This document shows, one piece after another, positions 19,633 to 27,807 of a DNA stretch of 64,000 nucleotides; position 1 is the first letter of the stretch, and each line of letters starts with the position of its first letter. A program made the position numbers and the translations under genes. The notes under the pieces were generated by a model. It made no database searches. It saw only the letters and a list, made by a program, of their open reading frames with translations, and was not told the DNA's origin. The stretch comes from Streptomyces sp. CB03234 (GTDB taxonomy: Bacteria > Actinomycetota > Actinomycetes > Streptomycetales > Streptomycetaceae), in contig NZ_LIYH01000003.1 in the NCBI RefSeq assembly GCF_001905885.1, forward strand, positions 558,001 to 622,000, read 5' to 3'.

Positions 19633-19656
19633 CCTTTACGGTCCGGACCGTAAAGG
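19633..19656. promoter_or_regulatory. perfect 24-bp palindrome between divergent genes, candidate operator
   Basis: Each arm reads CCTTTACGGTCC with its exact complement; no mismatch in 24 bp. It lies 30 bp from the LLM start (19603) and 41 bp from the DapA-like start (19698), in the middle of a 94-bp divergent promoter region. A further TTACGGAC half-like sequence lies at 19623-19630. Its sequence differs from the TTTCGGCC palindromes of the locus, so it probably binds a second regulator not encoded in view. Confidence 0.75.
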
Positions 19657-19697
19657 CTAGCGTGTCGACGACGACCGCGACAGACGGGAGCGCACCC

Positions 19698-20669
19698 ATG
19701 TCGGCTGCTGATGACCTGGTACCGCGGTTGCGCGGGACCGTCCTGCCGGCGGTCGCAACCCCGATGGACGCGGCCGGGGTTGTGGACTTCGTGGCGCTGC
19801 GCGGGTACGCGGAAAGGATCGCCCTGGAGCGGATCGGCGGGGTCGCGGTGTGGGCCCATACGGGGCGCGGGCTGTACCTGTCGGAGGACGACCGGCGGCG
19901 GGTCCTCGCCGTGTGGCGGGCGGCCGTCCGGGGGCCGGTGGTGGCGGGGGTGGGCGTGCCGCGTGCGGCCGGGGCGGTGAATCCCGGCGCCGCGGTGGAC
20001 GCGACGGTGGGGATGGCGGTGGCGGCCGCGGAGGGCGGCGCGGACGCGGTGATGGTGTATCCGCTGGCGCAGTTGGACGGGGACGACGACGCGGCGGTGG
20101 CGCTGCACGAACGGGTGGCGTCGGAGAGCGGGCTGCCGGTGGTCGGGTTCTTCCTGCACGGGGAGGCGGGGGGTTATCCGTACCCGCCGGGGCTGGTGAG
20201 CCGGCTGCTGGAGTTGCCGTCGGCCGTGGGCATCAAGCTGGCCACGCTGGACCGGGCGATGGCCTGTCAGGACGCGATCGCCGCCGCGCGGCGGAGCGGC
20301 CGCCTTGTCATCACCGGTGAGGACCGGATGTTCGGACCGTCCCTGATGTGGGGCGCGGACACGGCGCTGGTGGGCATCGCGGCGGCCCGTGTGCCGTTGA
20401 CGGTGGCCGTCCTGGAGGCCTGGCGCGAGGGTGACCACGGGCGGTTCGTACGGGCCTCGGCGCGGCTGGACCGGTTCGCGGAGGCGACGTTCCTCGCGCC
20501 CATCGAGGGCTACGTGCAGCGGATGCTGTGGGCGGCGGTGTGGGAGGGCCTGATCCCGGAGGAGGCCGCGCACGACCCGTACGGGCCGGTTCTGCCGGCG
20601 TCGGAGCGGCGGGCGGTCGTCGACTGCCTGGAAGCGCTCGCGAAGGAGGCCGCGCCCGAGTCGGCCTAG
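19698..20669 (+). CDS. dihydrodipicolinate synthase (DapA/NanA) family aldolase
   Basis: A 323-residue class I aldolase-type TIM barrel. The Schiff-base lysine is about Lys180 in SAVGIKLATL, and the barrel tyrosine is in DAVMVYPLAQL near 120. The substrate loop that is GTTGE in DapA reads WAHTGRGLYLS here, so this is not lysine biosynthetic DapA but one of the many relatives that cleave or form keto-acid or sugar-acid bonds. GGGAG at 19686 precedes the ATG. Its place inside the locus suggests a step in the breakdown or assembly of the carbon chain of the imported compound. The divergent palindrome controls its promoter. Confidence 0.85.
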   Translation: MSAADDLVPRLRGTVLPAVATPMDAAGVVDFVALRGYAERIALERIGGVAVWAHTGRGLYLSEDDRRRVLAVWRAAVRGPVVAGVGVPRAAGAVNPGAAVDATVGMAVAAAEGGADAVMVYPLAQLDGDDDAAVALHERVASESGLPVVGFFLHGEAGGYPYPPGLVSRLLELPSAVGIKLATLDRAMACQDAIAAARRSGRLVITGEDRMFGPSLMWGADTALVGIAAARVPLTVAVLEAWREGDHGRFVRASARLDRFAEATFLAPIEGYVQRMLWAAVWEGLIPEEAAHDPYGPVLPASERRAVVDCLEALAKEAAPESA

Positions 20670-20760
20670 GCCCCGCCCGAGGGGGCCCGCCCTGCCGGGG
20701 GCCCGGCCGGCGGAGGGGGCCCGCCCGCGTGGGCGGCCTCGCCCGGTGGGCGGGGGGCGT
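20670..20760. other. GC-rich tail after aldolase gene, no gene seen
   Basis: About 90 bp with several overlapping G-run/C-run hairpins such as GGGGGCCCGCC against GGCGG sequences. It may act as a terminator region for the aldolase gene. Nothing codes here. Confidence 0.4.
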
Positions 20761-21070
20761 GGCCCCTCCGGGCTCACCCTCCTCGAGGCCGGCGGCCTTG
20801 GGTACGCCGGAAAGGGAGCCCCTCTGACGCCGCCAACCTCTGCGGGGGCGACCCTGCACGGCCCCGCCCCGGTCGTACGCCGTCTGCGGCCCGGTGAGGC
20901 GAGGGAGCCGGGTGGCCGAGGCCGCGTGCACACGAGATCGGGCGCGCTGGCTCCGACCACGGCGAGAAGGGGCCGTGCAGGGTCGCCCCCGCAGCGGTTG
21001 GCGGCGAGAAACGGTCACAAAGTCCGGGAGGGCACCCCGCCGACCGCGAGGAGGTGAGCCCGGAGGGGCC
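20761..21070. repeat. 310-bp nested inverted-repeat element in intergenic DNA
   Basis: Two layers of inverted repeat. The outer ends, 20761-20778 and 21053-21070, are perfect 18-bp complements beginning GGCCCCTCCGGGCTCACC, and similarity continues inward for about 16 more bases with one gap. An inner pair, 20829-20865 and 20969-21005, is 37 bp with a single mismatch; it begins GCCGCCAACC and ends GACCCTGCACGGCCCC. A 103-bp spacer separates the inner arms. No gene is encoded. The structure suggests a MITE-like or palindromic interspersed repeat, or a long hairpin RNA between the convergent genes. Confidence 0.75.
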
Positions 21071-21082
21071 CCGACCTTGGCA

Positions 21083-21211
21083 CACCGGCCGCAACCGACC
21101 CCGCCGCGCCGCACCGGCCGCCGCAGCCGACTCCGCCCACGCGCCGCACGACACCCCGCCCCGGCCCACCGGCCGCAACCGATCCCGCGCGCCGCACGGC
21201 ACCCCGCCCCG
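21083..21211. repeat. imperfect direct repeats next to propeller gene 3' end
   Basis: CACCGGCCGCAACCGA-CCCGC-type sequence occurs at 21083 and again at 21167. GCGCCGCACG(A/G)CACCCC, continuing CGCCCCG, occurs at 21141-21163 and 21189-21211. Together they form about two imperfect copies of a unit of roughly 50-80 bp. The remaining bases to 21280 show nothing else. Confidence 0.55.
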
Positions 21212-21280
21212 ACCCGGGCCCACCGGGGGAGGCGAGGCTCCAGCGGGGTGCCCGGGCGGAGGCCCACGGCCGAACCGGGG

Positions 21281-23365
21281 TCAGTTGGCCAGGAGGCCCT
21301 TCAGGATGGCCTCGTACTGGGCGGTGATCTCCGACGGGGTGCCCGAGGGGCACAGGGGGTCCAGGCGGAGGCGGGCCAAGGCGCGGGTGGAGACGCCCCA
21401 GGCGTGCCAGGTGGCGCGTTCCCAGGCCAGTTGCGGAGGGTTGTACCAGCCGTCGCCCAGGCCGCCGAGGACGAGTTCGGCTTCGCCGTCCGCGCCTTCG
21501 AGCGGGCCGAGGCGGTAGACGGAGCCGCCGAAGACCGAGGCGTACACCTGCCCGAAGTGGACGCTGAGCTCGCCGTAGCTGGGGAGCTTGCCGGTCCTGA
21601 GGACGGTCCGGCTCTCGATGTCCATGGCGAACCAGTTGCCCGACTGCCGCTTGTAGACGCCGTAGAGGATGCCGTTGTGGACCTCGATGTGCTGGAGGCT
21701 GGCGTTGCCCGGGACGGGGGTGGCCTCCCACAGCACGGTGCGGCGGCGCAGGTCGTAGGCGACGACGGTGGCGTTGGGCCGGGTGGGGGTGATGCTGCCA
21801 CCGCCCCAGGTGTCCCCGGCGAGGTACGCGGTGCGGTGGCCGATGCGGTCGTCGAGGGCGACGGACATCACGCTCTGGTCGGTGATGACGTCCTTGTGGA
21901 CGGTGAGCCTGCCGCGGGAGCGTTCCACCAGGGTGAGGGCTCCCTTGAGGCCGCCTGCCGGGGGCGCGCTCGCGACCAGCAGGAGGTCCTGTTCGGGGAC
22001 GTACGCCATGTCGGTGGGGCGCTGCTGGTCGTTCTCGATGAAGCCCATCGAGCGGATCCTGCCGCGGCGGGGGTCGATCTCCAGGAACTCGGTGCTCGGG
22101 TACATCGCCGCGTACACCTTGCCCCCGATGGCGCGGAGCTGTTTGGGCTCGCCGGGGATCCTGATGCGTGAGGAGGTGCCGTGCGTGGGCCGGTGGGTCG
22201 TCAGGGAGTAGTGCCCGCCGACGTGGACGGTGCCGCCGGACTCGTACGCGATGGACTGGACGGGGTCGGGGCCGGACAGGCCGATGTCGATCAGTTCGAC
22301 GAGTTCCGCCTTGGCGGTGGGCAGGTCGAGCCACCACAGCCGGCCGCTGCCCACGGCGCCGAGCATGGTGCGGTCGCTGAGGGGGATGAGGGCGCGGTGT
22401 TCGTCGCCGGTGGCGGGGGCGGCGACCTTGACGAGGGTGTCGCCCTCGCGCCGGTAGACGGTGCCGCTCGGGCGGCCGACGCAGTAGAGGGTGCCGTCGG
22501 ACGTGACCGTCATGGCGTCGGCGATGCGCTCCGGGGCGGGGATGGGGATCACATGGGCGTCGCTGCCGTCGGGCGCCAGGTCGATGATGGACTTGCCGAA
22601 GGAGCCGAAGACCCGGCCGCCACGGGCGAGGAGGGCGGAAGCGCCGCCGTACGGGGTGGGGGTGATGTTCCGTTTGACGCCGGTGGTGCGGTGGTACGCG
22701 ACGATGAACCCGCGCGGCAGGGTGCCGGCGTAGACGTACGTGTCGTCGGCGGCGATGGCGCGGACGTACTGTTCGCCGGCCATGGCGGCGCCGAGGTTGC
22801 GCAGGGTGCCGGTCTGGGGCTTGTACTCCCAGACTTCGCCGCGCGGGCTGGTGCCCGCGTACACCGTGCCGTCGGGGGCGGTGGTGAGGCACCAGACGAA
22901 GCCGCCGGCGGGTCCGATGGTGCCGATGCGGGTGGCGGTGCCGGTGGTGGGGTCGATGCGGTGGATGTCGGGGAACGGGTAGGTGCCGATGTACACCTGG
23001 CCGCCGGAGACGGTGGCGGCCCAGCCGCCGTCGCCTCTGTCCAGCCGGAAGGTTCTGGTGAGCTTTCTCGTCGTCAGGTCGATCTCGCCGACGAGAGTGG
23101 GGTTCTGGCCCCGGGCGACGAGGTAGGCGTGGTTGCCGAGGACGGTGGTGCCGACGATCGCCGCCGTCAGGGACGCGACGCCGTACGTGGAGACCGGGGC
23201 GCCGGAGCAGCGGTGCCCGGCGGTCGTGCTCTCGGTGTCCGTCGGTGTGGTGGTGGCCGCTGGTGTCGTCGTGGCGGCGTACGCCGCGCTGGGGGTGATG
23301 GTCTGTCCCGCCACTGCCGCCAGGGTGACCCCGGCTCCGGCGTTGAGCAGTCGCCTGCGTTCCAT
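21281..23365 (-). CDS. Tat-exported beta-propeller protein
   Basis: A 694-residue secreted protein. The N-terminus has a twin-arginine signal (MERRRLLNAGAG, then a hydrophobic core ending AAYA, cleavage near residue 30), so it is probably folded before export. The mature part is repetitive: DGTVYAGTSPRGEVWEYKP, DTYVYAGTLPRGFIVAYH, DGTLYCVGRPSGTVYR and similar strands spaced about 45-55 residues apart, as in PQQ/NHL-like propellers. No catalytic motif is evident. It is the last gene after DegT and the two amidohydrolases on this strand, 34 bp downstream of the intact amidohydrolase, so it may bind or sense the same compound outside the cell. Confidence 0.8.
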   Translation of the reverse strand: MERRRLLNAGAGVTLAAVAGQTITPSAAYAATTTPAATTTPTDTESTTAGHRCSGAPVSTYGVASLTAAIVGTTVLGNHAYLVARGQNPTLVGEIDLTTRKLTRTFRLDRGDGGWAATVSGGQVYIGTYPFPDIHRIDPTTGTATRIGTIGPAGGFVWCLTTAPDGTVYAGTSPRGEVWEYKPQTGTLRNLGAAMAGEQYVRAIAADDTYVYAGTLPRGFIVAYHRTTGVKRNITPTPYGGASALLARGGRVFGSFGKSIIDLAPDGSDAHVIPIPAPERIADAMTVTSDGTLYCVGRPSGTVYRREGDTLVKVAAPATGDEHRALIPLSDRTMLGAVGSGRLWWLDLPTAKAELVELIDIGLSGPDPVQSIAYESGGTVHVGGHYSLTTHRPTHGTSSRIRIPGEPKQLRAIGGKVYAAMYPSTEFLEIDPRRGRIRSMGFIENDQQRPTDMAYVPEQDLLLVASAPPAGGLKGALTLVERSRGRLTVHKDVITDQSVMSVALDDRIGHRTAYLAGDTWGGGSITPTRPNATVVAYDLRRRTVLWEATPVPGNASLQHIEVHNGILYGVYKRQSGNWFAMDIESRTVLRTGKLPSYGELSVHFGQVYASVFGGSVYRLGPLEGADGEAELVLGGLGDGWYNPPQLAWERATWHAWGVSTRALARLRLDPLCPSGTPSEITAQYEAILKGLLAN

Positions 23366-23399
23366 GCGTCCCTCTCCTGTTCCGGTGGTTCGGATCGCC

Positions 23400-24158
23400 T
23401 CACACGACCGGTGGCAGTGCTGTGCCGACCTTCAGGCCGAACAGCTCCGCCGCGTTGCGCCACAGCACTCGCTCCAGCTCTTCCTCCGTGAACCGCGCGT
23501 CCCGGATCACGCCCAGGGACACGCAGGGGTCGATCAGTGTCGCGTCGGTGCCGAACAGCATCTGTTCGATCGGGACTCCGGCCTCGCGGGCGTACGCGAT
23601 ACGGCCCGCGTCCGTGGCCGTACGGCAGTGCTCCAGGTAGAGGCGGTCGCAGGCGGCCGCGGCGTGGGCCGCCTCGCGCCAGGCGTCGCCGCCCGCGTGG
23701 CCCATGATCACGCGCAGCCCGGGCCGGGCCTCGACGAGTTCGGGGAGGAGGGTGACCTCACGGCCCCAGGTGTGCAGGAGGAGCGGTACGCCGGCCTCGG
23801 CGACCACGTCGAAGGCCTCGGCCATCTCGCGGCAGCCGGGCAGCCGCCCCGGGTAGTGGGTGTGGATCTTCGCGCCGACGAACCGGCCGGTGTCGAGGCA
23901 GCGGCGGAGGTCGGTGGCGCTGTCCTCGATGCGGTTGGGGTTGACGACGGCGTACCCGTACAGCCGTGGCCGGGTCTCCAGGGCTTCGCGGAGGGCGGCG
24001 TTGCCCGCAACCGCGTCGTACACGACGGCTTCGGAGGCCGAGACGATCTGGAGGTCGATGCCGTAGCGGTCCATCTGGGCGAGGTTGGTGTCGGCGTCGC
24101 CGGTCGTCAGGTGGAACTGCCAGCGGCCCACGTGGGCGTGCACATCGATGATCGGCAT
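23400..24158 (-). CDS. amidohydrolase family metal-dependent hydrolase (pair 2, intact partner)
   Basis: A 252-residue amidohydrolase-2 protein with the complete metal site: IIDVHAHVGRW (HxH at residues 6-8), GAKIHTHYPGR near 94, LLLHTWGRE near 126, VIMGHAGGD near 150, LYLEHCRT, and the catalytic Asp in LFGTDATLIDP near 202. It resembles its counterpart at 16733 in length and motif order. Its ATG overlaps the stop of the degenerate partner gene by one base (TGATG). It probably acts on a small metabolite in the same pathway; the substrate is unknown. Confidence 0.85.
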   Translation of the reverse strand: MPIIDVHAHVGRWQFHLTTGDADTNLAQMDRYGIDLQIVSASEAVVYDAVAGNAALREALETRPRLYGYAVVNPNRIEDSATDLRRCLDTGRFVGAKIHTHYPGRLPGCREMAEAFDVVAEAGVPLLLHTWGREVTLLPELVEARPGLRVIMGHAGGDAWREAAHAAAACDRLYLEHCRTATDAGRIAYAREAGVPIEQMLFGTDATLIDPCVSLGVIRDARFTEEELERVLWRNAAELFGLKVGTALPPVV

Positions 24159-24916
24159 CAGGCGAGCAGCTCCTCGACGTTCTTGGTGGCGATGGCGGCG
24201 CGGTCGTCGGGCGAGATGTCGGCGTACCGCAGCTTCAGCGTCTGCGGCGAGATGTCCATGAAGGGGGTGCGGGAGCCGAAGACGAGGTGGCGCGGGCCGA
24301 CGGCGTCGATGGCCCGTTCGATGGAGTCGGGGCCGGACAGCATGCGGGTGGTGGCCTTGAAGCCGGGTTCGTCGCGGGCCATGAGGAGGAAGTCGGCCAG
24401 CAGGTAGGCGTGCAGGTCGAGGAAGACGACGTCGGCGCCGCGGTCCATCAGGGGCGGTCCGAAGCGGCGCGGGTCGCCGTCGTGGAGGAGCACCATGCCG
24501 CGGTCAATGGCCAGCTTCACCACGCGCCGGTAGCCGGGGAAGCCGGGCTCGGCGGCCTGTTCGAGGGTGAAGAGGCGCAGGAAGCGGACCTCGGCGGCGG
24601 CCAGTTCGTCGAGGCGGTCCTCGGCGGTCAGCGCGTCGCGTACGTCGACGGTGCCGACGGGGAGGAGTTCGGGGCAGTGGGCGAGGTCGCGGAGGGTCTC
24701 GGCGTTGCCGGCCTCGTCGTCGAAGAGCGGGCCCCGGGTGGACAGGGCGAGGGCGCCCGCGACGGGGGAACCGGCCAGGTGGGCGCGGACCTCGGCGAGG
24801 CCGGTGTCGCGGTGGTGGCGGGGCCAGGGCCCGTACAGCACGTCGACGTCCCAGCCGATGTGCTCCTCGGGTGACGGCCTGAGCCATTCGTACGTCCGTT
24901 GCGGTGACTCGCTCAT
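24158..24916 (-). CDS. amidohydrolase-fold protein lacking metal-binding residues (pair 2, degenerate partner)
   Basis: A 252-residue relative of the amidohydrolase-2 family. After EEHIGWDVDVLYGPWPRHH at the start there is no HxH, and the final catalytic block reads HLVFGSRTPFMDIS with Arg in place of Asp. Family shape is otherwise kept (FLRLFTLEQ, VLLHDGDPRRFGPPL near 135, VVFLDLHAYLLADFL near 160). It overlaps the DegT gene upstream by 4 bp and the intact amidohydrolase downstream by 1 bp. The loss of the same two sites as in the protein at 16029 suggests a conserved non-catalytic subunit rather than decay. Confidence 0.75.
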   Translation of the reverse strand: MSESPQRTYEWLRPSPEEHIGWDVDVLYGPWPRHHRDTGLAEVRAHLAGSPVAGALALSTRGPLFDDEAGNAETLRDLAHCPELLPVGTVDVRDALTAEDRLDELAAAEVRFLRLFTLEQAAEPGFPGYRRVVKLAIDRGMVLLHDGDPRRFGPPLMDRGADVVFLDLHAYLLADFLLMARDEPGFKATTRMLSGPDSIERAIDAVGPRHLVFGSRTPFMDISPQTLKLRYADISPDDRAAIATKNVEELLA

Positions 24917-26037
24917 GATGCGGCGACCTTCCCCAGCGCCTGCGCGATCCGGTCCACGTCGTCCTCGCTGTAGGCCTCGTTCCACGGCAGAACCAGCAAC
25001 GTACGGTCGATGAGCCGCTCGGCGCGAGGACACAGGCCCGGCGGATACCCGGACAGTGCCGGATTGGCGTACAGCGGCCGCTCCAGATAGCCGGGGAGGG
25101 CGGGGATGCCCAGCTCGTCCAGTGCCCGGGCCCAGCGCGTGTTGTCGTCGACGAGGAGTGGGACGACCCACCAGGCGTGGCCTGTCCTCCGTTGAGGGAC
25201 CGTCACCCCGGGCAGGGCGGCGACGGCCTCGATCAGGCGCCGGGCGCTCGCGCGGCGGCGGGCGACGACGCCGGCGACGCGGGTGAGCTGGACACGGGCG
25301 ACGGCGGCGACGAGTTCGGTCATCCGGTAGTTCAGGCCCATGGTGCGGTGGATGCGGCCCTCGGCGCGGTCCCAGCCCTTGTCCATGAACAGCCGCATCC
25401 GGGTGGCGAGGGCGGGGTCGTCGGTGATGGCGAGGCCGCCGTCGCCGGCGGTGATGTGCTTGTACTGCTGGAGGCTGAAGCAGGCGATGTCTCCGAGCGT
25501 GCCGAGCAGCCGGCCGTCGTCGTCCTCGCCGAGCCAGGCCTGGGCGCAGTCCTCGATGAGCAGCAGCCCGTGCCGGTCGCAGATCTCCTTGAGCCGTACG
25601 GTGTCGGCGGCGCCGCCGAAGAGGTGAACGGCGATGACGGCCTTGGTGCGCGGGGTGAGCGCCGCCTCGACGGCGTCGGGGTCGAGGTTCCCGTCGTCCT
25701 CCGTCACGTCGGCGAAGACGGCCCGCCCGCCCTGGGCGAGGACCGGGGCGACCGTGCCGAAGTCGGAGATCGGTGTGGTGACGACCTCGTCGCCGGGGCC
25801 GACTCCGGCGGCGGCGACGGCCAGGTGCAGGGCCGCGGTGCCGGAACTGCACGACACGGCCTCGGCGCGTCCGTACAGCCGGGCCATCTCGGTCTCCAGC
25901 GCCCGGGCCTCCTGGCCGAACGCCCCGCACAGGACGGCCGAGTCGAGGACCCGGAGCACCGCTGCGCGTTCCTCCTCGCCGAACGTCCTTCCCCGGGGGT
26001 CCAGAACTGTGGGCAGCGGCATTTCCCGTTGCGGCAT
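24913..26037 (-). CDS. DegT/DnrJ/EryC1 family aminotransferase
   Basis: A 374-residue PLP-dependent aminotransferase. It has SCSSGTAALHLAV near 62, GDEVVTTPISDFGTVAPV near 82, LLIEDCAQAWLG with the pyridine-binding Asp163, and the PLP lysine Lys193 in SLQQYKHITAGDGG. The TPISDFGTV loop differs from the other DegT copy (VPAYTFVAS), so the two probably act on different substrates or steps. I prefer ATG 26037, which has AGAGGA ten bases upstream; ATG 26064 in the same frame is only 2 bp from operator site B. It is the first gene of the left-going operon and is divergent from the regulator gene. Confidence 0.88.
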   Translation of the reverse strand: MPQREMPLPTVLDPRGRTFGEEERAAVLRVLDSAVLCGAFGQEARALETEMARLYGRAEAVSCSSGTAALHLAVAAAGVGPGDEVVTTPISDFGTVAPVLAQGGRAVFADVTEDDGNLDPDAVEAALTPRTKAVIAVHLFGGAADTVRLKEICDRHGLLLIEDCAQAWLGEDDDGRLLGTLGDIACFSLQQYKHITAGDGGLAITDDPALATRMRLFMDKGWDRAEGRIHRTMGLNYRMTELVAAVARVQLTRVAGVVARRRASARRLIEAVAALPGVTVPQRRTGHAWWVVPLLVDDNTRWARALDELGIPALPGYLERPLYANPALSGYPPGLCPRAERLIDRTLLVLPWNEAYSEDDVDRIAQALGKVAAS

Positions 26038-26066
26038 CGGGGGATTATCCTCTCGGCAGCACACGA

Positions 26067-26084
26067 TTATGGCCTGGGCCGAAA
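26067..26084. promoter_or_regulatory. palindromic operator, site B, between DegT operon and regulator gene
   Basis: Read on the minus strand: TTTCGGCC-CA-GGCCATAA. One arm is identical to site A, and the run CTACTTTCGGCCCAGGCC is shared base for base with 12743-12760. The other arm keeps GGCC only. It lies 30 bp upstream of the preferred DegT start and 95 bp upstream of the regulator ATG, so it may control the DegT operon and, less directly, the regulator itself. Confidence 0.72.
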
Positions 26085-26178
26085 GTAGAACCCCTGCCGA
26101 CGGCCGTCAATCAGGCGTAACGCAGGCTTCGCAAGAATCGCCCTCGACGCGAAACGTCCAGCAGAACGGAGACCGGCC

Positions 26179-27792
26179 ATGCCGCTCACTGTCGGCGTGA
26201 TAGGTCCCGAGGACCTGGTCCAGAAGGTGGTCGCGGTCGGAGGGCGCGCGCCCGGGTCCGCCCGGTTGCTGCCGCTGCCGTACCGTCACGAGGACGAGAC
26301 GACCGCGGTGGTGACGGGCGCACGGTCGAGGGCGGACGCGCTGCTGTTCACCGGGGTCGTGCCGCACGCGCTGGCCGACGCGGCGGGGGTGCTGGACCGG
26401 CCTGCGATGTACGTGCCGTACAACGGCGCCACGCTGCTGCGGGCGCTCGTCGAACTGCTGCGGCTCGGGCACGACGTGTCGCGGGTGTCGATCGACACCC
26501 TGCGCCGCGACGATGTGCTGGAGACGATGACGGAGGCCAAGCTGCCCACCGACCGGGTGCGGGTGCTGCCGTACCGGCCGGGTCTGACCTCGGAGGACGT
26601 CGTCGACTTCCACCTGGACGCCCGGGACACGAAGAAGACCCGGGTGGCCATCACCTGTCTCGGCTCGGCGTTCCATGTGCTGGAGCAGCACACGCACGCC
26701 GTACGCCTGGCCCCGTCCCGGCACTCGATACTGGCGACCCTTCAGGCGCTCGTCCTGGCCACGGCCGGGCAGCACAGCGGGGACGCGCAGGTGGTGCTGG
26801 GCATCGTCGACCTGCCGGGTGCGGGCCCGGACGCGCGGCTGCCGGAGGACATACGGGTGCTCGGCGGCAGTCTGGCCGAGCTGCCGGACGGGCGGCGGCT
26901 GGTGGTGACGACGCGCGGGGTGCTGGAGACGGTGACGGAGCGGTTCACTCGTCTCCCGTTCCTCGACGGCCTGGCGGCCCGGCACGGCACCGCGCACGTG
27001 GGCTTCGGTGTGGGCCGTACGGCGGCGGAGGCGGAGGCGCTGGCCCGACGGGCCGTCAACCGGGCACGGTGGGTGGGCATGGCGGCGGGTGCGGCGGCTG
27101 GTGTGGTGTCGATGGCGGACGACGTCGACATCGTCATCGCGGCGGGGGCGGTGGATGCGGCGGGGGCGGCGGGTGTCGCGGTGGGCTCGGTGGGCTCGGT
27201 GGGTGCGGCCGGGGCGGTGGGTGCGGCCGGGGCGGTAGGTGCGGCCGGGTCGGTCAGCTCGGCGGGTGGGTCCGGGGCGGCGGACTCGGTCAGCTCGGCA
27301 GGCTCGGCGGGGCCGGTCGGTTCGGCGGGCGCGGCAGTGGCGGGCGGCGCGACGGGCGCGTTGGACTCGGCCGGTTCAGCCGGTTCGCCGAACTCCCTCG
27401 GCTCACCCGGCGCGGGCGGATCCGCCGGCACCCCGGGCGCGCCAGGCCCACGTGGCTCAAGCGGCCCCGCGGGCTCACCGGGCTCCCCGGACTCACCAAG
27501 CTCACCCGTGAGCGCACCGCAGACGCACGCCGGGCCGTCGGAGGGGCCCGCGCTGCTGGCCCGGCGGGTCGGGCTGCACCCGCAGACGCTGGACCGGCTC
27601 CGGGAGCTGACCGCGGCGGACGGGGGCGCGGGGGTCACCGCCCATCGGGTCGCCGAGCACCTGTCCGTACAGCAGCGCACGGCCCGCCGGATCCTCAAGC
27701 GGCTGGAGCGGGCCGGCATAGCCGTACCCACCGGCAGTCGTCAGGAAGGGCAGACCGGCCGTCCCCCGATCGTCTACCAGGTCCGTCTGTAG
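26179..27792 (+). CDS. transcriptional regulator with sensor domain, collagen-like linker and C-terminal winged helix
   Basis: A 537-residue protein of three parts. Residues about 1-300 form a two-lobed alpha/beta sensor-like region (VGVIGPEDLVQKVV, LLFTGVVPHAL, MYVPYNGATLLRALVELL, then GTAHVGFGVGRTAAEAEALARRAVNRAR, like the GGDEF-related domain of PucR-type regulators). Residues about 305-450 are almost only Gly, Ala, Ser, Val and Pro, ending in collagen-like GxP triplets. Residues about 455-537 form a winged helix (LRELTAADGG, VTAHRVAEHLSVQQRTARRILKRLERAGI). It is divergent from the DegT operon and flanked by two of the three palindromes, so it is the likely regulator of the locus. The ATG has GGAGA six bases upstream. 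Confidence 0.75.
   Translation: MPLTVGVIGPEDLVQKVVAVGGRAPGSARLLPLPYRHEDETTAVVTGARSRADALLFTGVVPHALADAAGVLDRPAMYVPYNGATLLRALVELLRLGHDVSRVSIDTLRRDDVLETMTEAKLPTDRVRVLPYRPGLTSEDVVDFHLDARDTKKTRVAITCLGSAFHVLEQHTHAVRLAPSRHSILATLQALVLATAGQHSGDAQVVLGIVDLPGAGPDARLPEDIRVLGGSLAELPDGRRLVVTTRGVLETVTERFTRLPFLDGLAARHGTAHVGFGVGRTAAEAEALARRAVNRARWVGMAAGAAAGVVSMADDVDIVIAAGAVDAAGAAGVAVGSVGSVGAAGAVGAAGAVGAAGSVSSAGGSGAADSVSSAGSAGPVGSAGAAVAGGATGALDSAGSAGSPNSLGSPGAGGSAGTPGAPGPRGSSGPAGSPGSPDSPSSPVSAPQTHAGPSEGPALLARRVGLHPQTLDRLRELTAADGGAGVTAHRVAEHLSVQQRTARRILKRLERAGIAVPTGSRQEGQTGRPPIVYQVRL
27202..27255 (+). repeat. three tandem 18-bp units in regulator linker
   Basis: Three successive copies of a unit close to GGTGCGGCCGGGGCGGTG encode GAAGAV-type hexapeptides. 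The first two copies differ at one base. The 18-bp size preserves the frame, so linker length could vary between strains. Confidence 0.8.
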
Positions 27793-27807
27793 CCCGTGGC
27801 TCGCGGA

